64,000 bases of DNA from Deinococcus aquiradiocola (GTDB taxonomy: Bacteria > Deinococcota > Deinococci > Deinococcales > Deinococcaceae), in assembly GCF_014646915.1 (NCBI RefSeq), contig NZ_BMOE01000006.1, positions 1 through 64,000 on the forward strand, read 5' to 3'. Positions 26,361 to 34,454 of this stretch are shown piece by piece (position 1 is the first letter of the stretch; every line of letters starts with the position of its first letter). A model generated the notes under the pieces. That model did not search any database. It had not been told where the DNA came from and saw only the letters and a program-made list of their open reading frames with translations. The position numbers and the translations under genes were made by a program.

Positions 26361-26384
26361 AACCTATACGTACACGTACAGGTT
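26361..26384 (-). promoter_or_regulatory. 24-base palindrome, probable operator of the MFS-merR unit
   Basis: AACCTATACGTA followed by CACGTACAGGTT forms a nearly perfect palindrome. On the minus strand it contains TATAGG about 8 bases before the MFS start, with ATCACA 19 bases further upstream, a spacing used by MerR-type activators. Binding by the MerR-like protein is inference. Confidence 0.55.
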
Positions 26385-26497
26385 GGGTGTGATCCGGCGC
26401 ACCATCCCCCGGCCCCCTGCCTTCACCGTACATTTACCCCTGACGGGCCTGAGCAAACGCAGACCCTCCGCTCACACGGGCAAAACGAAACGGAGAA

Positions 26498-26503
26498 TAC
26501 AAT
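26498..26503 (+). promoter_or_regulatory. -10 box of the respiratory operon
   Basis: TACAAT sits 7 bases before the ATG at 26511, the spacing of leaderless Deinococcus-type promoters. No strong -35 is visible. Confidence 0.5.
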
Positions 26504-26510
26504 GCCGCCC

Positions 26511-26558
26511 ATGACCGGTCCCCGCACGCTCCCGCCCGCCCCGCTGCCCGCCGCGTGA
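26511..26558 (+). CDS. 15-residue leader peptide before coxB
   Basis: The ATG lies 7 bases after TACAAT and encodes MTGPRTLPPAPLPAA; its TGA overlaps the GTG start of the subunit II gene. It would start a leaderless mRNA and pass ribosomes to the next gene by coupling. A Pro-rich peptide may also slow translation. The reading frame is certain; its function is inference. Confidence 0.4.
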   Translation: MTGPRTLPPAPLPAA

Positions 26559-27517
26559 GCGCCCCCGCGGCCGTTCCCGTCCTGCAGCCCGCCTCTCCCC
26601 TCGCCGCACCGATCACGCACCTCACGGTGTTCACGCTCGCGCTCGGCCTCGCCGTGTTCCTGGCCGTGACTGGCGCGACCCTGTACTTCAGCTGGAAGTA
26701 CCGGCACCGCGGCGCGCGCAGCGAACCGCCCCAGCTGTTCGGGAACGCCCGCGACGAGGTGATCTGGATGGTCCTCGCCGCGCTGCTGCTCACCCTGCTG
26801 TTCGCGCTCGCGTGGTGGACCATGAACCGCGCCGACCCGCACACCGGGCAGGACGGCCGCCCCGACCTGATCGTCACGGGCCACCAGTGGTACTGGGAGG
26901 CCAGCTACCCGCGCGGCAGCAACCCCGAAGGGCAGGGCGTCGCCCGGACCGCCAACGAGATCCACATCCCCGCCGGACGGCGCATGCTGGTGCAGCTGCA
27001 GAGCGCCGACGTGATCCACGACCTGTGGGTGCCTCAGCTCGGCCGGAAACTCGACGCGGTCCCCGGCCAGAACGGCCGCCTGTGGCTGCAGGCCGACCGG
27101 CCCGGCCGGTACCTGGGCGCCTGCGCCGAATTCTGCGGCGCGCAGCACGCCTGGATGCGCTTCACGGTGATCGCCGAACCGGAAGCGAGCTACCGCGCCT
27201 GGCTCGCCCGTCAGGCGCGCCCCGCCGCCGCGGCGACCGGCCCGGCCGCACAGGGCGCCGCGCTCCTCGTCCGGGAAGGCTGCGGCGAGTGCCACACCGT
27301 GCGCGGCCTCGGCACGCACGGCACGGTCGGCCCGGACCTCACGCACTTCGCGTCGCGCGCCACCTTCGCGGGCGGCGCGCTGCGCCGCACCCCGGCGCAG
27401 GTGCGCTCGTGGCTGCAGGACCCGCAGCGCGCCAAGCCCGGCACGCGCATGCCGCGCTACCCGCTCACGCAGGAGCAGCTCACGCAGCTCACCACGTACC
27501 TGGAGACCCTGAAATGA
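26555..27517 (+). CDS. coxB: Cytochrome c oxidase subunit II fused to cytochrome c (caa3 type)
   Basis: 320 residues. Two N-terminal membrane segments (about 20-45 and 68-90) lead into a cupredoxin domain with the CuA ligands: DVIHDLWVPQ, then CAEFCGAQHAWM. A C-terminal cytochrome c domain carries CGECH and a Met ligand in GTRMPRYP. It takes electrons from cytochrome c or directly from the bc partner and passes them to subunit I. The GTG start overlaps the leader peptide stop; the stop overlaps the subunit I start. Confidence 0.92.
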   Translation: MSAPAAVPVLQPASPLAAPITHLTVFTLALGLAVFLAVTGATLYFSWKYRHRGARSEPPQLFGNARDEVIWMVLAALLLTLLFALAWWTMNRADPHTGQDGRPDLIVTGHQWYWEASYPRGSNPEGQGVARTANEIHIPAGRRMLVQLQSADVIHDLWVPQLGRKLDAVPGQNGRLWLQADRPGRYLGACAEFCGAQHAWMRFTVIAEPEASYRAWLARQARPAAAATGPAAQGAALLVREGCGECHTVRGLGTHGTVGPDLTHFASRATFAGGALRRTPAQVRSWLQDPQRAKPGTRMPRYPLTQEQLTQLTTYLETLK

Positions 27518-29193
27518 CGGCCTCCCCCACCCGTACCCGCACCCGCCTGCGCGGCGCGGCCAGCCTGCTCGCCAGCACCGACCACAAGGTCATCGGGCTG
27601 CTGTACCTCGCGCTCGGCAGCCTGTACTTCCTGATCGGCGGTCTGGAAGCGCTCGTGATGCGCGTGCAGCTCGCCGCGCCCGGCAACGCCGTCCTGACCG
27701 GCGAGACGTACAACGCCTTCTTCACCCTGCACGGCACCACCATGATCTTCCTGGCGGTCATGCCGATGCTGCTCGGCTTCAGCAACTACCTGCTTCCGCT
27801 GCAGATCGGGGCGCGCGACATGGCCTTCCCGCGCCTGAACGCCTTCGGGTTCTGGATCACCGCGCTCGGCGGGCTGCTGCTGTACCTCAGCCTGCTGGAA
27901 GGCCCGCCGTCCGCCGGGTGGTTCGCGTACGCGCCGCTCAGCGAACGGCCCTTCAGCATGAGCCTCGGCACGGACTTCTGGGCAGCCGCGCTGATCTTCA
28001 TGGGGACCGGCAGCACCCTCACGGCCATCAACCTGATCGTGACGACCCTGCGCTACCGCGCGCCCGGCATGGGCCTGTGGATGATGCCGATGTTCTCGTG
28101 GATGGCCTTCGTGAACAGCGTCATCATCGTGTTCGCGATGCCCGCCCTGAACGCCGCCCTCGTGATGCTGGAGGTGGACCGCGCGCTCGGCGGGCACAAC
28201 TTCGCGCACGGCGGCAGCGCCCTGCTGTGGCAGCACTACTTCTGGTTCTTCGGGCACCCGGAGGTGTACATCATGATCCTGCCCGCCTGGGGGCTCATCA
28301 GCGAGGTGATTCCCGTGTACGCCCGCAAACCGATCTTCGGGTACGAGTTCGTGGCGGGCAGCACGCTCGCCATCGCGGTGCTGAGCTTCGCGGTGTACGC
28401 GCACCACATGTTCGCGGTGGGCCTCTCGCGGCCCGTGAACCTCGCCTTCGCGGCCAGCACCATGCTGATCGCCATTCCGACCGGCATCAAGGTCCTGAAC
28501 TGGGTCGCGACCCTCTGGCGCGGCAGCATCCGCTTCGAGACGCCGATGCTGTACGCGCTCGCGTTCCTGGTGCAGTTCACGCTGGGCGGCGTGACCGGCG
28601 TGAGCTTCGCGGTCCTCCCCATCGACTGGCAGGTGACGGACACGTACTACGTCGTCGCGCACTTCCACTACGTCCTGATGGGCGGCACGCTGTTCGCGCT
28701 GCTGTCGGGCCTGCACCACTACTACCCCAAGATGACGGGCCGCCTGCTGGGCGACACGCTCGGCAAGGCCGCCTTCTGGCTCATCACACTCGGCTTCAAC
28801 GGCGTGTTCCTGGTGCAGCACGCGCTCGGCCTGATGGGGATGCCGCGGCGCGTGTACACGTACCCGGACCTGCCCGGCTGGGGCGCCCTGAACCGCGTCT
28901 CGACCGTCAGCGCCTTCGTGATGGGGGCGGGACTGGTGCTCGTGCTCGTGAACCTGGTCGTGAGCCGGCAGCTGGGCCGCGTGGCAGGCGACAACCCCTG
29001 GCGGGCGTGGACGCTGGAGTGGGCGACGAGCAGCCCGCCACCTGCCGGGAACTTCACGCGGCTTCCGCCCGTGAAGTCCAGGCGGCCCCTGTGGGACCTC
29101 GCGCACCCGGAGGACCCGGACCACCGGCGGCCCGCACGGCACGACCGCACGCACGGCCATATCCGCCCGGAAGAGCAGGAGCACCCGCGGTGA
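27514..29193 (+). CDS. ctaD: Cytochrome c oxidase subunit I
   Basis: 559 residues with twelve membrane segments. Haem a and binuclear-centre ligands are present: FFTLHGTTMIF, WFFGHPEVYIMILP (CuB His, Tyr crosslink and the proton-channel Glu of A1 oxidases), YAHHMF and VVAHFHYVLMGG. It reduces oxygen to water at haem a3-CuB while pumping protons. A soluble C-terminal tail of about 50 residues is Pro- and Arg-rich. It overlaps both neighbours by 4 bases. Confidence 0.95.
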   Translation: MTASPTRTRTRLRGAASLLASTDHKVIGLLYLALGSLYFLIGGLEALVMRVQLAAPGNAVLTGETYNAFFTLHGTTMIFLAVMPMLLGFSNYLLPLQIGARDMAFPRLNAFGFWITALGGLLLYLSLLEGPPSAGWFAYAPLSERPFSMSLGTDFWAAALIFMGTGSTLTAINLIVTTLRYRAPGMGLWMMPMFSWMAFVNSVIIVFAMPALNAALVMLEVDRALGGHNFAHGGSALLWQHYFWFFGHPEVYIMILPAWGLISEVIPVYARKPIFGYEFVAGSTLAIAVLSFAVYAHHMFAVGLSRPVNLAFAASTMLIAIPTGIKVLNWVATLWRGSIRFETPMLYALAFLVQFTLGGVTGVSFAVLPIDWQVTDTYYVVAHFHYVLMGGTLFALLSGLHHYYPKMTGRLLGDTLGKAAFWLITLGFNGVFLVQHALGLMGMPRRVYTYPDLPGWGALNRVSTVSAFVMGAGLVLVLVNLVVSRQLGRVAGDNPWRAWTLEWATSSPPPAGNFTRLPPVKSRRPLWDLAHPEDPDHRRPARHDRTHGHIRPEEQEHPR

Positions 29194-29768
29194 GCGGTTC
29201 GCACGCGGCCGCCCCGCCGCCCATCTCGCGCGTCAGCAGCGGCCGCATGGGCATGGCGCTCTTCCTGTTCGGGGACGCCGTGACGTTCACGCTGCTGATC
29301 GTCGGGCACCTGTACCTGCGCCGGCACGCGCCGCAGGGCGCCCCTCACCTCGACCTGAGCGGCACGCTCGTCTTCAGCGTGCTGCTGTGGGCGTCGAGCG
29401 GCACCCTGTGGGCCGCCGAGCGACTGCGGGACGTGCCGCGCGTGTCGGGCGTGCTGTACGCCCTGACGGGCCTGCTCGGGCTGACCTTCGTGGCAGGCAC
29501 CCTGCAGGAGTGGCTGCAGCTCGTGCAGGCCGGGTACGGGGTGTCCAGCACCCTGTTCTTCACCGGGTACTACACGCTGACGGGCCTGCATGCCCTGCAC
29601 GTGCTGCTCGGTGCGCTCGCCCTGCTGGTGCTGGCCGCGCTGCGCTTCCGGGACCGGCTCGGGTGGCGGAGGCGCGGCGTGACGGACGCGCTCGGCCTGT
29701 ACTGGCATTTTGTGGACGCCGTGTGGGTGCTGCTGTTCCTGCTGCTGTACGTGTGGCGGGGACCGTGA
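29190..29768 (+). CDS. ctaE: Cytochrome c oxidase subunit III
   Basis: 192 residues with five membrane segments, the short five-helix form common in caa3 oxidases. SSGRMGMALFLFGDAVTFT and YYTLTGLHALHVLLGALAL and GLYWHFVDAVWVLLF match the family. Subunit III supports proton uptake and stability of the oxidase. GTG start overlapping the subunit I stop. Confidence 0.9.
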   Translation: MSGSHAAAPPPISRVSSGRMGMALFLFGDAVTFTLLIVGHLYLRRHAPQGAPHLDLSGTLVFSVLLWASSGTLWAAERLRDVPRVSGVLYALTGLLGLTFVAGTLQEWLQLVQAGYGVSSTLFFTGYYTLTGLHALHVLLGALALLVLAALRFRDRLGWRRRGVTDALGLYWHFVDAVWVLLFLLLYVWRGP

Positions 29769-30328
29769 TCCGTCCCCTGCCGCTGGCGGGAGCCGTCCTC
29801 GCGGCGCTCGGGTCGGCTGCGCTGGGCGCCGCGTCCCTGCGCGGGGGAGACTGGCCGTTCAGCGAACACATGGCCGCCCACCTGCTGCTGAGCCTCGCGG
29901 CCGCGCCGCTCGCGGTGCTGGCCGTGCCCGGCTGGCGGCCCCGCCCGGACGGCGTGCTCGCCGTGCTGCTCTGCGCCGCCGTGCTGCTCGGCCTGCACCA
30001 GCCGCACGTGATGACGCGCCTGATGACGCCCGCCGGGCACGCGCTCGAAGCGGCGCTGTACCTGCTCTCGGCGCTCCCGCTGTGGCTGCGGGCCGCGCAG
30101 GGCGGCGCGGGCGCTGCGGGCGCGCTGCTGCTGCAGATGGCGGTGTGCGCGGGCCTGGGGGCCGCCCTCACCTTCTCGGCGGGCGTGTACCCGGCCCGGG
30201 CGGACGACACCGCGCTCGGCGGCGTCCTGATGTGGGTGGTGGGCGGCAGCGTCGTCATGCTCGCCGCGCTCGCCACCCTGATCTCACACCTGAAGACCCC
30301 GGAGGTCCCGCATGAAGTCACCCCCTGA
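29765..30328 (+). CDS. CtaG-like cytochrome oxidase assembly membrane protein
   Basis: 187 residues with five to six membrane segments. SEHMAAHLLLSLAAAPLAVL resembles the first block of the Caa3_CtaG family, which helps copper or haem loading of caa3 oxidase. It is shorter than many family members. Starts with GTG overlapping the subunit III stop. Confidence 0.7.
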   Translation: MIRPLPLAGAVLAALGSAALGAASLRGGDWPFSEHMAAHLLLSLAAAPLAVLAVPGWRPRPDGVLAVLLCAAVLLGLHQPHVMTRLMTPAGHALEAALYLLSALPLWLRAAQGGAGAAGALLLQMAVCAGLGAALTFSAGVYPARADDTALGGVLMWVVGGSVVMLAALATLISHLKTPEVPHEVTP

Positions 30329-30683
30329 CCCGCCCGCCGCCCGCCCGTGGACGCTGCTGCTGCGCGCCCTCGGCGTGCCCGCGTACCTGCTGCTGCGCCT
30401 GATCGGCCGCGACCCCGCCGCGCACGCCCCCGCACCGCCGGAAGTCACGCCCGCCCCGGAACGCCCCGGGCTGGCCGCAGAGGCCCTGCCGGAAGGCTGG
30501 ACACGCCCGCGCGAGATGCTGGACACGCCCCCTACCCTGGCGCCCGTCACGCTCGCGTTCGGACTGGCGCTCGGGACGGTCGGCGTGCTCGTCGGCGCGT
30601 GGAGCGTCGCCGTGCTCGGCGCGGCCGTCTCGCTCGCGGGCGCGGCCCTGTGGGCGCGGGACGCGCTGCGGGAGAGCGCGTGA
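30312..30683 (+). CDS. Small membrane protein, possible oxidase subunit IV-like
   Basis: 123 residues overlapping the previous gene by 17 bases. A Pro-rich N-terminal half ends in two closely spaced hydrophobic helices (LAPVTLAFGLALGTVGVLVG and VAVLGAAVSLAGAALW). Similar small two-helix proteins lie in oxidase operons as subunit IV. The call rests on context and size. Confidence 0.5.
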   Translation: MKSPPDPPAARPWTLLLRALGVPAYLLLRLIGRDPAAHAPAPPEVTPAPERPGLAAEALPEGWTRPREMLDTPPTLAPVTLAFGLALGTVGVLVGAWSVAVLGAAVSLAGAALWARDALRESA

Positions 30684-31210
30684 AACGCCGGCAGGCGCGC
30701 CCCCTGCGCGACAGCGAGCTCACGCGGCGGCAGACGCTCGCCCTCGTGACGCTCGCGGGCGGCACGCTCGCCGCCGCGGCCGCCGGGTACCCGGTGGCGC
30801 GCGCCGTGCTGGACCCCGCCTTCCGGCACGCCGGGCCGGGCAGGTGGCAGACGGTCGGCACGGTGCAGGACTTCCCGCTCGGGCAGACCGCGCTCGTCAC
30901 CTTCACCCGCCCGCACGCCGAGGCGGGCAGCGGCGCCGTCCGGAAGGACACCGCGTGGCTCACCCGGCAGCCGGACGGCTGGCTCGCGCTGCACAACACC
31001 TGCATGCACCTCGGCTGCCCCGTGCAGCACCAGGCGCGCTCCGGCCTGTACTTCTGCCCGTGCCACGGCGGGGTGTACGGCGCGGACGGCCGCAACCTCG
31101 CCGGACCGCCCCGCATCCCGCTGCAGCGCCTGCAGGTGCGGCTGAACGGTCAGGACGTGCAGGTGCAGCCGTGGGACCAGCCGCTCCCCACCCTGCGGGG
31201 CGGCGCGTGA
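30680..31210 (+). CDS. qcrA: Rieske iron-sulfur protein
   Basis: 176 residues. A twin-arginine-like RRQTLALVTLAGG and membrane segment anchor the protein; the C-terminal domain carries the two cluster boxes CMHLGC and CPCHGG. It moves electrons from quinol at the cytochrome b site to a c-type haem. Its GTG overlaps the preceding stop, and its stop overlaps the cytochrome b start. Confidence 0.92.
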   Translation: MKRRQARPLRDSELTRRQTLALVTLAGGTLAAAAAGYPVARAVLDPAFRHAGPGRWQTVGTVQDFPLGQTALVTFTRPHAEAGSGAVRKDTAWLTRQPDGWLALHNTCMHLGCPVQHQARSGLYFCPCHGGVYGADGRNLAGPPRIPLQRLQVRLNGQDVQVQPWDQPLPTLRGGA

Positions 31211-32649
31211 CGCCCCGGGAACAGGACGGCAGGCCCGCGGAAGAGACCGGCGCGCCGCACCTCCCCGCCCGCGGACCGCTCGCGTGGCTGGAGGAACGCA
31301 CCGGGCTGGTCGGGACGGTCGCGCGCGTCGCCGCGCACCGCGTCCCGCGCCGCAGCGGATGGGCGTACGTGTTCGGGTCCGCCACCCTGTTCGCGTTCGT
31401 GCTGCAGGTCGTGACCGGCATCACGCTCGCGCTCTTCTACGAACCGTCGAGCGCCACGGCCTACCGCAGCCTGCAGGCCATCTCGCGGCCCGGCACGATG
31501 GAAGCCGTCGTACGCGGCCTGCACTACTTCGGGGCGTCCCTGATGGTCGTCATGATCGGCATCCACCTCATCCGGGTGTACCTGATGGCCGCGTACAAGT
31601 ACCCGCGCGAGGTGCAGTGGCTGAGCGGCGTGGTGCTGCTCGTGCTGACGCTCGCCATGGCCTTCACCGGACAGGTCCTCCGCTGGGACCAGAACGCCGT
31701 GTGGAGCGTCGTGGTGGGCGCCGAGCAGGCCTCGCGCGCGCCCGGGATCGGCCCCGTCCTCGCGCGCTTCCTGATGGGCGGCGCGACCCTCAACGCCGGG
31801 ACGCTCACGCACCTGTTCTCGCTGCACGCCCTGTGGCTGCCGGGCCTGATGATCGTGTTGATCGGCCTGCACGTCGCGCTCGTGCTGCGCAACGGCATCA
31901 GTGAACCGCCGAAACCGGGCGAACCTGTCGACCGGCGCACGTACCGCGACCGCTACCGCGCGCTCGTGCAGCGGGACGGCGTGCCGTTCTGGCCGGACGC
32001 CGCGTGGCGCGACGCGCTCTTCGGGAGTGCCTGCATCCTGATCGTCGCGTTCCTCGCGTGGCGGATCGGCGCGCCCGCCCTGAGCGCCCCGCCCGACCCG
32101 AGCATCGTGCAGGCCGACCCGAAACCCGACTGGTACCTCATCTGGTACTTCGCGGTGCTGGCCCTGTGGCCGTACAGCGTCACGAACCCGCTGCTGATCC
32201 TCGCGCCGCTGCTGGTGTTCGGCGCGATGTTCCTGCTGCCGCTCGTGAGTTCGCGCGGTGAGCGCGCCCCGAGCCGCCGCCCGTGGGCCGTCGCCGTGGT
32301 CGTGGTCGGCGTGACGCTCGTCGTGAGCCTCACCGTACTCGGCGAGCGCGAACCGTGGCTTCCGAAGTTCGGCGCGCCGCCCCTGCGGGCCGCGTCCGTG
32401 CACGGCAGCGACCCGGCCGCGCGGCGCGGCGCGGCCGTGTTCCACAGCGCGTCCTGCATCCTCTGCCACCGCATCGACGAGCAGGGCGGCCTGCGCGGCC
32501 CGGACCTCAGCCGCGTGGGCGCCCGGCTCGACCGCGAGCAGCTGACGTGGCGCGTCCAGAACGGCGCGGCCAGCATGCCCCCCTACGCCGGGGTGCTCAG
32601 CGCCGCGCAGCTGCGGGACGTGGTCGCGTTCCTCGCGGCCCGGCAGTGA
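31207..32649 (+). CDS. qcrB: Cytochrome b-cytochrome c fusion of a bc complex
   Basis: 480 residues. The N-terminal part is cytochrome b with haem-ligand helices (LHYFGASLMVVMIGIHLIRV and LFSLHALWLPGLMIV), and the Qo-region counterpart lies in DPKPDWYLIWYFAV. After the last membrane segment the C-terminal 85 residues form a cytochrome c with CILCH and a distal Met in ASMPPYAG. No separate cytochrome c1 gene is present, so this fused haem c probably takes electrons from the Rieske centre and hands them to subunit II. Confidence 0.9.
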   Translation: MTPREQDGRPAEETGAPHLPARGPLAWLEERTGLVGTVARVAAHRVPRRSGWAYVFGSATLFAFVLQVVTGITLALFYEPSSATAYRSLQAISRPGTMEAVVRGLHYFGASLMVVMIGIHLIRVYLMAAYKYPREVQWLSGVVLLVLTLAMAFTGQVLRWDQNAVWSVVVGAEQASRAPGIGPVLARFLMGGATLNAGTLTHLFSLHALWLPGLMIVLIGLHVALVLRNGISEPPKPGEPVDRRTYRDRYRALVQRDGVPFWPDAAWRDALFGSACILIVAFLAWRIGAPALSAPPDPSIVQADPKPDWYLIWYFAVLALWPYSVTNPLLILAPLLVFGAMFLLPLVSSRGERAPSRRPWAVAVVVVGVTLVVSLTVLGEREPWLPKFGAPPLRAASVHGSDPAARRGAAVFHSASCILCHRIDEQGGLRGPDLSRVGARLDREQLTWRVQNGAASMPPYAGVLSAAQLRDVVAFLAARQ

Positions 32650-32718
32650 CCCCGCACCGTGAAGACCGCCTGGAGCGCCCTCAAGACAAATCTCGCGTCT
32701 GGGCCGCATACTGAAGGC

Positions 32719-33024
32719 ATGTCCGACAAGCCCCTCCGTCTCTTTCCCACCGAAGCGGCCGCCAAGAAGGCCGGCCAACGGCTCAGCAGTTTCGAAGGTG
32801 AACGCCTCGCCACCGTCCTGTACGCCTTGCTGCCCAGCGGCGAGAAGAAACCCACGTACCTGCTGAGCAGCACGTACAGGCTCACCGTCGCCGAGCAGCG
32901 CTGGGTGACCGAACACGACGCGACCGTCACCAAACTCGGACGCTTCCTGGCCGGCGGGAGCTTCATGCCGCTGCAGAAGAACATGGTGCGCGCCCGCCGG
33001 CAGGACACCGAAACGGCCCCCTGA
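32719..33024 (+). CDS. Small conserved-looking cytoplasmic protein, unknown
   Basis: 101 residues. The ATG is 6 bases after CATACT, with AAGACA 18 bases further upstream, so the transcript is probably leaderless. The protein is basic and soluble (FPTEAAAKKAGQRLSSFEGE; KLGRFLAGGSFMPLQKNM). No domain is recognised. A strong terminator follows, so it is a one-gene unit. Confidence 0.6.
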   Translation: MSDKPLRLFPTEAAAKKAGQRLSSFEGERLATVLYALLPSGEKKPTYLLSSTYRLTVAEQRWVTEHDATVTKLGRFLAGGSFMPLQKNMVRARRQDTETAP

Positions 33025-33032
33025 CCTCACCC

Positions 33033-33071
33033 CGCTCCACCCCCGCGCTCCCGGACGGTGGAGCGTTTTTT
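33033..33071 (+). terminator. Rho-independent terminator
   Basis: CGCTCCACC (33033-33041) pairs perfectly with GGTGGAGCG (33057-33065) and is followed by six T. It ends the gene at 32719. Confidence 0.85.
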
Positions 33072-33144
33072 CATGCCTTCACGAACCGCTGGGATTGCGC
33101 GGGCCACTACACCGGATCTTCACACCGTCCCGCTAGGGTGCGGC

Positions 33145-33645
33145 ATGGCAGCTTCCACCCTCAGCAGCACCGTGCAGACGAAATTCCCCGAGGTCGTGAT
33201 GGTCGCGTGCGTCCTCGGCTTCGCGTTCCTCGCCGTCGAGCTGTATCTGTTCGACCACTACAAGGAGGGCTCGCAGATCATCGGGTTCGCGGCCACCCTG
33301 ATCGGCCTCCTGCTCAGCCTGCTGGCGTTCGCGCGCGCACGGGCCGTGCGAACCACCGTGATGGTGCTGTTCGGCGTGCTGACGCTGGTCGGCGCGTACG
33401 GCACGCTCGAGCACCGCGAGACGAGGCAGGAGGACGCCGCGAAGTTCGCGCAGCGTCAGGCGCAGGCGAAGGCCGCCGGAACCACGCAGGACACCGCACA
33501 GGGCGCAGAGGGCGGCGAGGGTGCACCCGGCGCGCCGCGCGAGTTCCGGTCGAACATCCCCGTCCTCTCCCCCCTCAGCCTGAGCGGCCTGTCGGCCCTG
33601 GCCCTGCTGGCCCTCGTCGCCCGCCGCCCCGAACGGCCCCTGTAG
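33145..33645 (+). CDS. Two-helix membrane protein of unknown function
   Basis: 166 residues starting at the ATG 6 bases after TAGGGT, a leaderless-type -10. Two or three hydrophobic segments lie in residues 14-90 (VVMVACVLGFAFLAVELYLF; FAATLIGLLLSLLAFA; TVMVLFGVLTLVGAY). A polar, Gln/Ala-rich stretch follows, then a last hydrophobic stretch near the C-terminus (LSGLSALALLALVA). No family recognised. Confidence 0.55.
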   Translation: MAASTLSSTVQTKFPEVVMVACVLGFAFLAVELYLFDHYKEGSQIIGFAATLIGLLLSLLAFARARAVRTTVMVLFGVLTLVGAYGTLEHRETRQEDAAKFAQRQAQAKAAGTTQDTAQGAEGGEGAPGAPREFRSNIPVLSPLSLSGLSALALLALVARRPERPL

Positions 33646-33813
33646 TCCGTTCACCCGCTGCAGCCATCTGCGGCGGGTCAGTGAGAGCGGCGCGCTTCCC
33701 CCGGGGCGCGCCGCTCACCCTGGCCGTCTGCAGGGCGCAAACCCCAAGAAAACCGCAAGGGGACGCGTACTGCCCGGCACGCATCCGCGCAGTACGCCGC
33801 ACACAATGGGCGC

Positions 33814-34452
33814 ATGGTCATGTCACGCCTCCTCCCACAGAACACGAAGTTCGGCGCGCTGTTCACCGCGCAGGCCGAGAACGCCGTCGTGACGGCTCAG
33901 GCCCTCGTCACGCTCCTCGAGGACTACACCGACCTGCAGGGCAAGGTGAAGCGCCTGCGCGACCTCGAACACGAAGGGGACCGCCTCAGCCGCGAGACGC
34001 TCAACGTGCTCGCCGCGTCGTTCATCGTGCCGTTCGACCGGGCCGACATCCTCGAACTGAACACGCACCTCGACGACCTCGTCGACGACCTCGAAGAGGC
34101 CGGACGGATGTTCCAGCTGTACCGCGTGGAAACCCCCGTCCCGCAGGCGCTCGCGCTCGCCCGGATCGCGCACGAGCAGGCCAGACTGCTCGCGCAGGCC
34201 ATGCCGCTCCTCGAGCACCTGAAACGCGCCGACGAGCTCAACCGCATCACGGCACGCGTCCGCGAGCTGGAGGACGACGCCGACCGGCTCGGGGACGAGG
34301 TGCAGTCCACGCTGTACGACGGCGTGACGGACGTGCAGGGCATGATCCGCGCCATGCGGACCGGCGAGATCGTCGGCCTGCTCGAACAGGCGACCGATCA
34401 GGCGCAGCGCGTCGCGGCCACCGTCGAGAGCATCCTGCTGAAGAACGCCTGA
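33814..34452 (+). CDS. DUF47 (PhoU-like) phosphate transport accessory protein
   Basis: 212 residues, all helical, the usual size of DUF47 proteins. LRDLEHEGDRLSRETLNVL and FIVPFDRADILELNTHLDDL are the family hallmarks and resemble PhoU metal-binding repeats. It lies 2 bases before the PiT permease gene and probably controls its activity. Confidence 0.88.
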   Translation: MVMSRLLPQNTKFGALFTAQAENAVVTAQALVTLLEDYTDLQGKVKRLRDLEHEGDRLSRETLNVLAASFIVPFDRADILELNTHLDDLVDDLEEAGRMFQLYRVETPVPQALALARIAHEQARLLAQAMPLLEHLKRADELNRITARVRELEDDADRLGDEVQSTLYDGVTDVQGMIRAMRTGEIVGLLEQATDQAQRVAATVESILLKNA

Positions 34453-34454
34453 GC

